The notes under the pieces: generated by a model
The model's input: only the letters and a program-made list of their open reading frames with translations
Database searches by the model: none
Told to the model about the DNA's origin: nothing
Translations under genes and position numbers: made by a program
In this document: positions 26,425 to 35,330 of the stretch, piece by piece
Layout of the letters: each line of letters begins with the position of its first letter
How positions within the stretch are numbered: position 1 is the first letter of the stretch
From: Clostridia bacterium
GTDB taxonomy: Bacteria > Bacillota > Clostridia > Oscillospirales > CAG-272
NCBI GenBank assembly: GCA_017446155.1
Contig: JAFSRI010000010.1
Coordinates: forward strand, 1 to 64,000
Length of the DNA stretch: 64,000 nucleotides
Reading direction: 5' to 3'

Positions 26425-29400
26425 TTAAGCGAAGAATGAGTTTACGAATACAACGTATGTGCCGTCAATTACAGTATACTGGAAGGTAACCGGTGAAGGT
26501 TCTTTCTGGTATGTGTACTTGTAGCTGTTGATGTATCTGTAAACAGAGGAGTTAGCTCCGCCCCAGAACTGACCGTCAAGATATTTTGCAATAGCAGTTG
26601 TCTTAGCGGTTTCAAGAGCTGCTGCTTTCTCGTCAACTACAGCTTTAAGTGTAGCCTGGACCTCTGCGCTGAGTTTGAGTGTCTGAGCGTCTGCATAGTC
26701 TTTCTCTGCGTCTGCAAGAGCTTTCTTTGCATCGTCAAGAGTCTTCAAAACGTCAGCTTCGGAAGAGATCGATACGCTTGTAGAGGAACCTGCAACATGG
26801 AGATTTCCTTCGAAGTCTTCATAGATGAATGTCCACTTGTAGCCTGTAGCGTCAACTTTTTTGCCGTCGAGTGTAGCTTTTACGTTGCCAACAGAATCAA
26901 CTTCTGTGATTTCACCCTTCTTTGTAGCACCTGCTGCGCCTACTATTTCACCGTCTGCTTTTACTGTGTAGTAGCCGGTGGAGATAGCAACGTCAACTGT
27001 AGAAGCATACTTAGCTTCTGTGTATGTGCTGTACTTACGATAGATGGATCCGAAGTCTTCGCAAGACGGGATTACGCTTGCAGAGTATGTGGATCTTACA
27101 ACGAAGTAGTTGCCGTTTTCAAGAGCTTCGATCGTTACACCGTCATGAGCGAGGTATACGAGGTAGGTCTTTTCGGTTTCTGTAGATACAGGTGTAACTG
27201 TCTTGTCAACAAGTTCACCGATTACAGAGAGCGCATCGAGCGAAGTGCCGGAAGCAGCCGGTTGAGCATATGTTACGAATACTTCTGCCTTAGCTTGTGC
27301 AAGAGCTTCGATTGTCGTAGTTCTGCCGTCAAGGTCAGCCGTCTTGAAGTTAGGAGTCATAATTACAACGGGTGTTTCGCCTGCTGCAATGTATGTCTTA
27401 CCGTCATAAGTTACCTTGTAAGCGCCGGGGAAGTAGCCTTTTTCTGTTCTGTCGGTCATCTCTTCGAGAGTGATGAGACCAACAATATCTTCTTCCTCAA
27501 CAGCAACATCCTTCGGTACTACGCCGTCAACAGCTACCATATTGCTGAAATCATATTCGTTCTTAACAACTCTCTTGCCGTCAGAATTATATTTGTATTC
27601 AGCCTGATAGGTGTTAACTCTGTAAAGGAGTCCTTTGATTACTTCAAACGTTGCAACAACTTTGTTTCCGGTTGTGCCGTCAACTGTTTCAACGCCTGCC
27701 TGAGTTGTCCAGAAGCTTTCGTCGTTCTTTTCAACTTTGATCTGTTCACCGTTTGCGTCAACAACTGCAAGGTATGTCTTTATAGGATCGCCAGCTACAT
27801 AGGACGATGTAACGGTCAATGTGTACTGACCAACTGTCCAATGTCTTTCAAATCCTGTAACTTTGCCCTGTGCATTGTAGAGTTTTCTATAATACGGGTT
27901 GGTTGCAACTTCAACTGTGAATTCAGTTTCTGTGCTGTTCTGTCCATCCGGAATTACGATATTTGCAACAGCTTTGCTTATATCGGTAAGGATGATACCC
28001 TGACTATACTGGTTCCAATAAGCAGCTTCGTTTCTAGTGTCGATCGTGAATGCGAATGCGCCCTTGGACGACCATACGTCAGCGAACGTGCTGTTGTTAG
28101 AAGAATAGTAATAGCCCCACGTTCTTAAGCCGGCTTTATAAACAGAGGAAGTTTCATCAAGGTACTGGAGAACATAAGATGTGGTTGCCGCGTCTTTCTT
28201 AACAGCAACGTAAGTAAGATCCTGTCCTGTTACAGCTGCTGTGAATTCAACAACCTTGAGGTATTCGTCTTTCGCTGCCGCAAGTCTTTCTGCTGCTGCG
28301 TCAACTGCCGCTTCTGCTACGGGAACTGCATCTTCTGCCGCTACTTTTGCTTCTTCAGCTGCTGTCTTTGCGCTTGCCGCTTGGTCTTTTGCTGTCTGAG
28401 CTGCCGTAAGAGCCGCCTGTTTATCAGCGTCATTGGGATTAGCCGTTGCGTCTGCCTGAGCTGCTGCAAGTTTTTCTGTAGCTTCTGCAAGGTTATCTGT
28501 AGCTTTTGCAAGGTTCTTCGTTGCTGTTACAACTGCTGCGTTTGCTGCTTCAAGAGCCGCTACCGCGCTGTTGTGAGCCGATGTTGCAGCGTCATAAGCC
28601 GCTTTCTTGGTCTTAACGTCTGAAACCTTGTTGTAGTCTGCCTGAGCTGCGTCAACTGCTGCCTGAGCTGTGTCAACTGCTGTCTGAGCCGCGTCAACTG
28701 CTGCCTGAGCCGCGTCAACTGCTGCCTGAGCCGTGTCAACTGCTGCCTGAGCTGTGTCAACTGCTGCCTGAGCTGTGTCAACTGCTGCCTGAGCTGTTGT
28801 AACTGCTTCTGCAAGATCTTCGTTTTCAGGCTCTGCCGCTGCAGCTGCCTGAGCCTCTGTAAGAGCTGTCTGAGCGCTTGTGAGAGCTTCGTCAGCCGTT
28901 GTCTTAGCTGTGTTAGCTTCTGTCAAAGCTGTCTGAGGTTCTGTCAAAGCTGCCTGAGCTGCTGCAAGAGCTGTCTGAGGTTCTGCCAAAGCTGCCTGAG
29001 CTGCTGCAAGAGCTGCAGCTTTTTCAGAGATGAGTTCTTCGTTTATAGAGTTGATAGAGATTTCACCCTGAACGTTTGTATTGCTTTCAAGATGATCTTT
29101 GAGCGTCTGGCCTGCGAATATGCCGTAGTATACAGAGTAGTTATCCCAGTCCCAAATGGAGGAAGCACTTGCTCTTACTTCGTATGTAGCAACGGATGTA
29201 GCACCCTTGTAAGAGTTGATTGCTGTGAACCAGCCCTTAGCAGGAGCAGAACCGAGTCCTGCAGGAGAGGTAATGCTGAACTGTGTCTTGGACGTTGTGA
29301 GATATCCGCCACGAGCAATATCGGTAAGAACGCCGACAAGTCTTGCATATGAAGTTGCACGTGCATCGAGCAACGACTTGTTTGCTGTGTATTTTTCATA

Positions 29401-32286
29401 CATTGCATCTGCGCTGAAGCCCGGGATTGCATTGAGAACTTCATCAATTGTCAAAGCATTCGTTGCGGCTGCGTTGATAACTGTATATTGATTAAGTATA
29501 ACTGTTGCTGAATCTGGGTGGTTATTATCACTCGGATCAACTGCTGCGCCAACGAGTTGAGCGAGCGTCTTACCCTGTGTTCCAGCTACACCTTTTGCTT
29601 TAAGAATTGCAAACGTATTTCTCAAAATCGGTTCAGCTCTTGTGTAACCTGTGTTGGATGTCCAAGTCTTATCTGCCACATATGCGTCAGCATCCGTAAA
29701 ACCAACGAGGGCCATGTAGCCTCTTGCTGTAAGGTTGTTGCCATTGTAAGCAGGATAGTTAGCTGTAGAGTATGTGTAGGTAAGGTTATTCTGAACTCTT
29801 GTGAAGTATACGTCAAGAGCAGATACCCAAGCCGGGTCAGAGATGTTGCCCGATTTAGCAATTGTTACATTGTATGTATTGTCGCCTGTTTCGGTCTTTT
29901 TAACGTCTACGATGAAGCCCGTAGCTGCTGTGGATGTTGTGTCGAGCATTACGCATACCATATCGGCTGCAAAGCCTGTAGCGCCTGTAACGGCACCCTT
30001 GGTAGCGTATTTAACTGTCTTGTCAACAAGCCATGAGCCTGTGCCTTCTTCGTTTACGATCTGGTCAATGCCGTTTTCACGAGCAGCTTCTTCTGCTGCA
30101 AGGAAAGGCATCCAGTCAGCGGAGTAAACGCTAACTTTTGTGCTCTGTCCTGCGATTGTTACGGGAACAGTAAGTCTCGTATCTGTATAAACAGATTTTG
30201 TAGGAATGAGAACTTTTGCTTTTGTTCCGTCAGCAACGTTTACGAGAGTTGCAACGAAATATGTCTTGTCTTCTGTAACTGTTATTGTTTCTGTTACAGG
30301 TTTGCTGTTTGCGTCAACAACAGGATCGCCGTATTTGTCAATAACCGGTTCTTCATATGAATATGTGCATGTTTCACCGGACTTAACAACGTCTTTTTCA
30401 ACGCTTTCAATGTAAGCTGTTGTAAGATCAGCGATATCAACTACTGTGTAGTACTGCATCGGATATGAAGGAGCAGTAACTGTGTTGCCTGCTGCATCTT
30501 TCGTGTTGCCGTAATACTGAGTTCTGAGTGCGTTGTGCTTGTTGGAAGCCTGAACAACGATCTGAACCTTACCGGATGTGCCGCTGTCATATTTCCAAGA
30601 GTCAGAGTTGCCGGATGTTGTAACTTTCTTGTCGATTACAACCGCGCCGCCCTGATTGTATTTAGCGCCGCTATCGTTTGACGCGGGATCAGCGTTTGTC
30701 TTGTCAACATATTTAAATGTTGAGTAGTCGCGGATAACTGCAACATCGAAGAATCCGTCGCCGTCAACGTCTGTAAATTCAACGTCGTGTTCACCTGCTG
30801 CCGTGTTGGGTATTCTTGCAGCAACTGTGCTTGCAGAAAGAGGAGCCAATACATCTGCAGATACGTCATAAACAACGAGTTCTTTTTCGCCGACTGTTCT
30901 TGTCTGAACGATTGAATATGTTGTTTCGCCGAGTGTGAGCTTGCTTCCGCTTACTGAAACTTTCTTAGCGTCTGTATAAGATGTAAGAAGCTGCGGTTTG
31001 TTTGTAAGTCCGCTTTCAGCGTTTGCGAGGTAAGGATATTTACCATAGCGGATGATGGAACCGTCAACGCCACGAACCCATTTCTCGCTAGTAGACTGGA
31101 GAACGAGGAATGTATCGGAAACGAGTCTTGTTCCTGCGTCTTCGGTAGCAACCGTAACTGATGTAACGGTTTCGCCGGAAACCTCAACACCTACAACAGA
31201 ACCGTTGTTGATGTAGTCGCCAAGGTTGAACACTTCGCCGTTAGCTCTATCAACGTTCTTGGATTTACCGAGAGAAACGCGAACGAGCTGCTGGAAAGTA
31301 GCAACGCTGACTGTTACCGTGTTGGAAATCGTGCCGTTCTCACCGATAAGGTTGAGAGTTACGCTGGACGAAGGATCGATAACGTTGGAAACGAAGTCAA
31401 GTGTCTTTGTTGTTGCGTCGAAGCCCCAAGATGTCCAATCGGTGTCGTTTACAAAGTTGTAGTTAAGTGCGCCGCCCTCAGACGTATAAGATGTAAGAAC
31501 GCCGTTGTCGTCATAGATCTTGCCAGTGCCGCCGTAGAGATCGTAATAAACTTCTACGAAATCAACGCCGGATACGATAGCGATCTGAGAAGAAGCGTTA
31601 AGTGAACCTGCGGGGAATTTTTCACCGAGGTTTTCGCCCTCTGATGTGAGGCAACGGAGGTTACCGATAGATGTGGTAACGTCGCCGAAGTTAAGGATTG
31701 TAGCAAGGAGATAAGCTGCCTCGCCGTATGTGAGTTCGTATTCGGCGTCAACTGCAGGAAGATGATCTGCAAATGTCTTGTCGAATGCGTTGCAGTAGTT
31801 GTTAGCTACGTTAAAGTAGTTATACTGCCAGTCTTCAAGGTTAGTAACCTTGTTTTCATAACCCATAAGTCTAACGATAACTGCGCTTGCCTGTGCAAGA
31901 GTTACCTTAGCGTCGGGTGAGAATGTTCCGTCGCCATTGCCGCGAACGAAACGTCTCTGATAGCAGTAGTTGATGGCGGATCTGTAGATGCCGTCAACGG
32001 AAGTGTCAACGTCCGAGAAAACGATTACGTCGTCAAGGCCGTCTTTTTTCCACATGCCGGATTCTACAAAGTTTGCGCCTGCTTCGAGTTTTGCAACCCA
32101 AAGTACAAACTCTGCTCTGGTGAGTTTCGTTTCTGCTTTTGTTCCGATTTTAGCGATACCGGCTGCTTCAAGATATGTAACAGCTTTGGAGTACCATTTG
32201 CCGGAAGCGGCAGAAACGCTTGCGAACATACCGATTACCATTGTAAGAGCGATAACGACCGCAAGAATTCTTTTTGTGTTCTTCAT
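26425..32286 (-). CDS. large SLH-domain surface protein with heptad-repeat coiled coil
   Basis: 1,953 residues. The start at 32286 is set by an AGGAGGA site and a signal peptide (MKNTKRILAVVIALTMVIGM, cleavage near ASVSA-ASG). Three SLH-like repeats follow (about 30-72, 80-137, 145-195; for example GNGDGTFSPDAKVTLAQASA), which normally anchor proteins to pyruvylated wall polymers. Then comes a long beta-rich Thr/Val-rich region without recognised enzyme motifs, an Ala/Gln/Glu coiled coil (about 1085-1345), more beta-rich sequence and a second short Ala-rich helix (about 1840-1905). Codon use is C/T-biased with few rare codons, consistent with high expression. It is probably an S-layer or major surface protein; that role is inferred. 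Confidence 0.88.
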   Translation of the reverse strand: MKNTKRILAVVIALTMVIGMFASVSAASGKWYSKAVTYLEAAGIAKIGTKAETKLTRAEFVLWVAKLEAGANFVESGMWKKDGLDDVIVFSDVDTSVDGIYRSAINYCYQRRFVRGNGDGTFSPDAKVTLAQASAVIVRLMGYENKVTNLEDWQYNYFNVANNYCNAFDKTFADHLPAVDAEYELTYGEAAYLLATILNFGDVTTSIGNLRCLTSEGENLGEKFPAGSLNASSQIAIVSGVDFVEVYYDLYGGTGKIYDDNGVLTSYTSEGGALNYNFVNDTDWTSWGFDATTKTLDFVSNVIDPSSSVTLNLIGENGTISNTVTVSVATFQQLVRVSLGKSKNVDRANGEVFNLGDYINNGSVVGVEVSGETVTSVTVATEDAGTRLVSDTFLVLQSTSEKWVRGVDGSIIRYGKYPYLANAESGLTNKPQLLTSYTDAKKVSVSGSKLTLGETTYSIVQTRTVGEKELVVYDVSADVLAPLSASTVAARIPNTAAGEHDVEFTDVDGDGFFDVAVIRDYSTFKYVDKTNADPASNDSGAKYNQGGAVVIDKKVTTSGNSDSWKYDSGTSGKVQIVVQASNKHNALRTQYYGNTKDAAGNTVTAPSYPMQYYTVVDIADLTTAYIESVEKDVVKSGETCTYSYEEPVIDKYGDPVVDANSKPVTETITVTEDKTYFVATLVNVADGTKAKVLIPTKSVYTDTRLTVPVTIAGQSTKVSVYSADWMPFLAAEEAARENGIDQIVNEEGTGSWLVDKTVKYATKGAVTGATGFAADMVCVMLDTTSTAATGFIVDVKKTETGDNTYNVTIAKSGNISDPAWVSALDVYFTRVQNNLTYTYSTANYPAYNGNNLTARGYMALVGFTDADAYVADKTWTSNTGYTRAEPILRNTFAILKAKGVAGTQGKTLAQLVGAAVDPSDNNHPDSATVILNQYTVINAAATNALTIDEVLNAIPGFSADAMYEKYTANKSLLDARATSYARLVGVLTDIARGGYLTTSKTQFSITSPAGLGSAPAKGWFTAINSYKGATSVATYEVRASASSIWDWDNYSVYYGIFAGQTLKDHLESNTNVQGEISINSINEELISEKAAALAAAQAALAEPQTALAAAQAALTEPQTALTEANTAKTTADEALTSAQTALTEAQAAAAAEPENEDLAEAVTTAQAAVDTAQAAVDTAQAAVDTAQAAVDAAQAAVDAAQTAVDTAQAAVDAAQADYNKVSDVKTKKAAYDAATSAHNSAVAALEAANAAVVTATKNLAKATDNLAEATEKLAAAQADATANPNDADKQAALTAAQTAKDQAASAKTAAEEAKVAAEDAVPVAEAAVDAAAERLAAAKDEYLKVVEFTAAVTGQDLTYVAVKKDAATTSYVLQYLDETSSVYKAGLRTWGYYYSSNNSTFADVWSSKGAFAFTIDTRNEAAYWNQYSQGIILTDISKAVANIVIPDGQNSTETEFTVEVATNPYYRKLYNAQGKVTGFERHWTVGQYTLTVTSSYVAGDPIKTYLAVVDANGEQIKVEKNDESFWTTQAGVETVDGTTGNKVVATFEVIKGLLYRVNTYQAEYKYNSDGKRVVKNEYDFSNMVAVDGVVPKDVAVEEEDIVGLITLEEMTDRTEKGYFPGAYKVTYDGKTYIAAGETPVVIMTPNFKTADLDGRTTTIEALAQAKAEVFVTYAQPAASGTSLDALSVIGELVDKTVTPVSTETEKTYLVYLAHDGVTIEALENGNYFVVRSTYSASVIPSCEDFGSIYRKYSTYTEAKYASTVDVAISTGYYTVKADGEIVGAAGATKKGEITEVDSVGNVKATLDGKKVDATGYKWTFIYEDFEGNLHVAGSSTSVSISSEADVLKTLDDAKKALADAEKDYADAQTLKLSAEVQATLKAVVDEKAAALETAKTTAIAKYLDGQFWGGANSSVYRYINSYKYTYQKEPSPVTFQYTVIDGTYVVFVNSFFA
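28651..28797 (-). repeat. seven 21-bp tandem repeats encoding heptads
   Basis: Seven consecutive 21-bp units, GTCAACTGCTGCCTGAGCTGT on the plus strand with one to three variant positions, begin at 28651, 28672, 28693, 28714, 28735, 28756 and 28777. A degenerate copy lies at 28630. On the coding strand each unit gives the heptad QAAVDTA or QAAVDAA (residues about 1164-1212), a coiled-coil register. In-frame expansion or contraction is possible. Confidence 0.95.
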
Positions 32287-32356
32287 AGTATTCCTCCTAT
32301 AAAATTTTAGGTACAAATGGGGATAGTTCACCCCCAAAAGGTATCCTAGCGTAACT

Positions 32357-32385
32357 ATAATACATAAAACGAAATGAAATTGCAA
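32357..32385 (-). promoter_or_regulatory. proximal sigma-A promoter of the SLH-protein gene
   Basis: Minus strand TTGCAA (32385-32380), 17-nt spacer, TATTAT (32362-32357). The leader of about 65 nt contains a 6-bp hairpin, GGGGGT pairing with ATCCCC around GAACT (about 32321-32337), before the AGGAGGA site. Such a 5' hairpin can stabilise an abundant mRNA. Confidence 0.7.
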
Positions 32386-32538
32386 TACCCTTTCGGCATT
32401 TGTAATATTTTTGTAATATTTCTCGGAGTTTTGTTACAAACACGCCGGATATATTTTACTCGCGTCAACTTTCTTTCTCACATTTACCTTTTTCTTCCCC
32501 GATTTTTGCCCATAACGCAACTTTTCTTCCTTAATTAT

Positions 32539-32568
32539 ATTATATATGCGCTGTTTTTTGTTTGACAA
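32539..32568 (-). promoter_or_regulatory. possible distal promoter of the SLH-protein gene
   Basis: Minus strand TTGTCA (32568-32563), 18-nt spacer, TATAAT (32544-32539). Just upstream is a perfect inverted repeat CATGTG-CGCGC-CACATG (32588-32604) that could be an operator. The rest of the gap, 32605-32777, shows nothing I can name. Confidence 0.4.
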
Positions 32569-32777
32569 TCGCTTTTCCATACAGCGTCATGTGCGCGCCA
32601 CATGTCTTTTAGAACATTTGGAATAACACTTTATGCGAGATTTCCGGATAGCACTTTTCTTGTCCAAATTTATTTCGTGCCGCCTCTTTTTGCCGTGTAA
32701 CATATTCGGTTCTGTGCAGTGCGCAAAGTTCGCTCTTTAAACGAAAGCGTTTTATTAAACTTTTTTATAAAACAAAT

Positions 32778-32800
32778 TTCCCGCGGAAGTTCCGCGGGAA
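32778..32800 (-). terminator. terminator of rny
   Basis: TTCCCGCGGA (32778-32787), loop AGT, TCCGCGGGAA (32791-32800). On the minus strand it is followed by ATTTGTTTTAT. Confidence 0.75.
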
Positions 32801-32888
32801 TGTAAAAATCATATATATTTTCGGCATAGCCTGTGCTTTTCTTTATGCGCTCTATGTGAAAATCTATATTAACCGTTTTACCGGAGGT

Positions 32889-34472
32889 TTATTTTGCGTA
32901 ATCGACGGCTCTGCTTTCCCTTATGACGTTTATCTTTATCTGTCCGGGATATTCAAGCTCTTCTTCGATCTTTTTCACGATGTCGCGCGCAACCACGATC
33001 ATCTGCTCGTCGTTTACCTGTTCGGGTTTGACCATTATGCGAACCTCGCGTCCCGCTTGGATCGCAAACGATTTTTCAACGCCGGGGAAGCTGTTTGAAA
33101 TTTCTTCAAGCTTTTCAAGGCGTTTGATATAGCTGTCGAGATCTTCTCTGCGTGCGCCCGGTCTTGCTGCCGATACGGCATCAGCCGCCGCAACGAGAAC
33201 CGCCACGACCGTTTTCGGTTCAACGTCGCCGTGATGGGCTTCGATGGCGTGTATTACGTCTCTGTTTTCCTTGAACTTACGCGCTATTTCAACGCCAAGC
33301 TGTACGTGCGATCCTTCCACTTCCTGCGTCAGCGCTTTGCCTATGTCGTGCAAAAGTCCTGCGCGTCTTGCAAGTATGGGGTCCGCTCCGAGCTCGCTTG
33401 CCATCATTCCGGCGATATATGCCACCTCTATCGAATGAGAAAGCACGTTTTGACCGTAACTTGTGCGATATTTGAGTCGTCCGAGCAATTTTATTATTTC
33501 GGGGTTGAGTCCGTTTACGCCCGTTTCAAGCGCCGCGTTCTCGCCCGCTGTTTTAATTGCGGCTTCTACTTCTTTTCTTGCCTTGTCTACCGTTTCTTCT
33601 ATTCTCGCCGGATGGATACGTCCGTCGGAGATAAGTCTTTCAAGCGCAAGTCTTGCTATTTCCCTTCTTATCGGGTCAAAACAAGAAAGCGTGATCGCCT
33701 CCGGCGTGTCGTCTATTATAAGGTCGCAGCCCGTCAGCGTTTCTATCTTGTGGATGTTTCGTCCCTCTCGACCGATTATACGTCCTTTCATCTCGTCGCT
33801 GGGAAGCGGCACGACGGAAACGGTCGTTTCCGACACCTGATCGGACGCGAGTCTTTGTATCGCAAGCGAGATAATATCCCGCGCCTTCGAGTCCGCCTCG
33901 TCGCGAAGTTCTGTTTCTATGCGATTTAGCCTTACCGCCGCCTCGCGTTTTGCGTCGCTCTCTATCATGTCCACGAGCTCCGCCTTTGCGGTTTCTCTTG
34001 TATACCCCGATATTTCTTCGAGTTTTGCAAGCTGTGCGTTCTTCGTTTCCTCGGCTTGTTCGGTGAGTTTTTCGTAATCTTTGATTTTTTTGTTTAGTGT
34101 TTCTTCCTTGCGCTCGTAATTTTCAATCTTCTTTTCAAGAGTTTCCTCTTTTGCAAGCGCTCTGTTTTCAAGCCTTATAACTTCCTGACGGCGCTCTTTG
34201 TTTTCGCGTTCGGCTTCCGTTTTGGCTTTGAGGATGTCCTCTTTTGCTTCAACGATCATCTCTTTCTTCTTTGCTTCGCCGGCTTTTATCGCGTCATCAA
34301 CTATTTTCTTTGCGCGCTCTTCGGCAACGCCTGTCGTTTCGCGCTCTTCTTTTATGCGTTTTTCACGGCCGAGTTTTTTTCCGACCGGAAAACCAACGGC
34401 GAAAATACCGACTATAATTCCTATAATCGCGGCTCCTGCGCCTATCAGAATTCTGATAAGTCCCTCTGTCAA
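32889..34472 (-). CDS. rny: ribonuclease Y
   Basis: Membrane-anchored endoribonuclease that starts mRNA decay in Bacillota. 527 residues: an N-terminal transmembrane helix ([19 protein letters not shown]), a long charged coiled coil (about 30-200), a KH domain with [28 protein letters not shown], and an HD hydrolase domain with [14 protein letters not shown] start at 34472 is proposed because GGAGGT is 9 nt upstream and no suitable ATG is near; the open frame extends upstream without a membrane-compatible start. ymdB, which in many Bacillota lies next to rny, is here about 18.6 kb away at 53151. Confidence 0.95.
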   Translation of the reverse strand: MTEGLIRILIGAGAAIIGIIVGIFAVGFPVGKKLGREKRIKEERETTGVAEERAKKIVDDAIKAGEAKKKEMIVEAKEDILKAKTEAERENKERRQEVIRLENRALAKEETLEKKIENYERKEETLNKKIKDYEKLTEQAEETKNAQLAKLEEISGYTRETAKAELVDMIESDAKREAAVRLNRIETELRDEADSKARDIISLAIQRLASDQVSETTVSVVPLPSDEMKGRIIGREGRNIHKIETLTGCDLIIDDTPEAITLSCFDPIRREIARLALERLISDGRIHPARIEETVDKARKEVEAAIKTAGENAALETGVNGLNPEIIKLLGRLKYRTSYGQNVLSHSIEVAYIAGMMASELGADPILARRAGLLHDIGKALTQEVEGSHVQLGVEIARKFKENRDVIHAIEAHHGDVEPKTVVAVLVAAADAVSAARPGARREDLDSYIKRLEKLEEISNSFPGVEKSFAIQAGREVRIMVKPEQVNDEQMIVVARDIVKKIEEELEYPGQIKINVIRESRAVDYAK

Positions 34473-34563
34473 GGTTTTAACACCTCCTTCTATATATATT
34501 ATGTACACAGATAAATCCACGGCTTTGCCGCGTTCAGACAATATTTATCATTATACAAATAAT

Positions 34564-34593
34564 ATTATACATCTATATATGTCGCCCTGTCAA
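34564..34593 (-). promoter_or_regulatory. sigma-A promoter of rny
   Basis: Minus strand TTGACA (34593-34588), 18-nt spacer, TATAAT (34569-34564). Confidence 0.8.
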
Positions 34594-34644
34594 CATAAAT
34601 TTTTTTACCAATCGAATTTTTGCTCCGCATAAAACAAAAAAATC

Positions 34645-34688
34645 CCCCGCAAAAACCGTGTTTTATCCAAAAAACGATTTTTGCGGGG
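34645..34688 (-). terminator. terminator of the Lrp-type regulator gene
   Basis: CCCCGCAAAAA (34645-34655) pairs with TTTTTGCGGGG (34678-34688). Minus-strand continuation is GATTTTTTTG. Confidence 0.85.
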
Positions 34689-34708
34689 CCGCTTTTGCCT
34701 CCGCTATT

Positions 34709-35173
34709 TTACTGTTCGGTCTTAAAATCGAACGGTGAAAACGACTTTTTCGCCGTAGACATTACGATCGACGTCTTTGTCGTTGACACGCCCTGAACGC
34801 TTTTAAGTTCAATAAGCAGTTTTTCAAGTGATTTTGTCGTGTCGGCGCACACTTTAAGCAAAAAGTCACTGCTTCCCGTCACTATATGGCACTCCACCAC
34901 CTGCGGATGATTTGCCGCAAATTCCGACACGGCGTCGGTAGCCGACGTTATCTTGTCAGTGCCGACTTCGATAAACGCCACAAGCCCCACGCCGAGCATT
35001 TCTTCGTCAAGCACAACGGTATATTGCTTTATTATCCCCGACGTTTCGAGCTTTTTTATCCTTTCTATCACGGCCGAAACCGACATGTTTATTTCTTCCC
35101 CTATTGCAGACGCATTCATTCTCGCGTTTTTCGCAAGACACGAAAGTATCTTTTTATCCATTTTATCAAGCAT
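34709..35173 (-). CDS. Lrp/AsnC family transcriptional regulator
   Basis: 154 residues, normal for the family. An N-terminal winged helix-turn-helix (LDKMDKKILSCLAKNARMNASAIGEEINMSVSAVIERIKKLE) is followed by a RAM ligand-binding domain (LGVGLVAFIEVGT...VVECHIVTGSSDFLLKVCA). The GSSDFLLK stretch is the usual effector-site loop. The start at 35173 gives the family N-terminus; an upstream open frame of 56 codons is not conserved-looking. It is transcribed away from the galactokinase-like gene, so it may control that gene, itself, or a distant amino-acid gene. Confidence 0.9.
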   Translation of the reverse strand: MLDKMDKKILSCLAKNARMNASAIGEEINMSVSAVIERIKKLETSGIIKQYTVVLDEEMLGVGLVAFIEVGTDKITSATDAVSEFAANHPQVVECHIVTGSSDFLLKVCADTTKSLEKLLIELKSVQGVSTTKTSIVMSTAKKSFSPFDFKTEQ

Positions 35174-35268
35174 GTTTTTCGCCCCGTTTCGTAAAACTCG
35201 ATATTTTTTATCGGTAATATAGATTTTAACACTATTTTTCACGCTTGTAAAGAGTTTTTTGAAAATTG

Positions 35269-35297
35269 TTGAAACTTGTTTTTTTGCGTGATATAAT
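35269..35297 (+). promoter_or_regulatory. sigma-A promoter of the galactokinase-like gene
   Basis: TTGAAA (35269-35274), 17-nt spacer, TATAAT (35292-35297). It lies in the divergent gap next to the Lrp-type regulator gene. Confidence 0.8.
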
Positions 35298-35330
35298 ATA
35301 TGGTAATAAAACAATGTGAGGAAAATAACA

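Noticed and set aside
26797-28128. 443-codon open frame on the plus strand
   Set aside because: It is antisense to the SLH-protein gene, rich in Cys/Phe/Tyr as expected for the complement of a Thr/Ala/Glu-rich coding strand, and has no ribosome-binding site.
28651-28797. CRISPR array (21-bp repeats)
   Set aside because: The units are contiguous with no spacers and are in frame with a coiled-coil protein.
33231-33929. 232-codon open frame on the plus strand
   Set aside because: Complement of rny; no family resemblance and no start signal.
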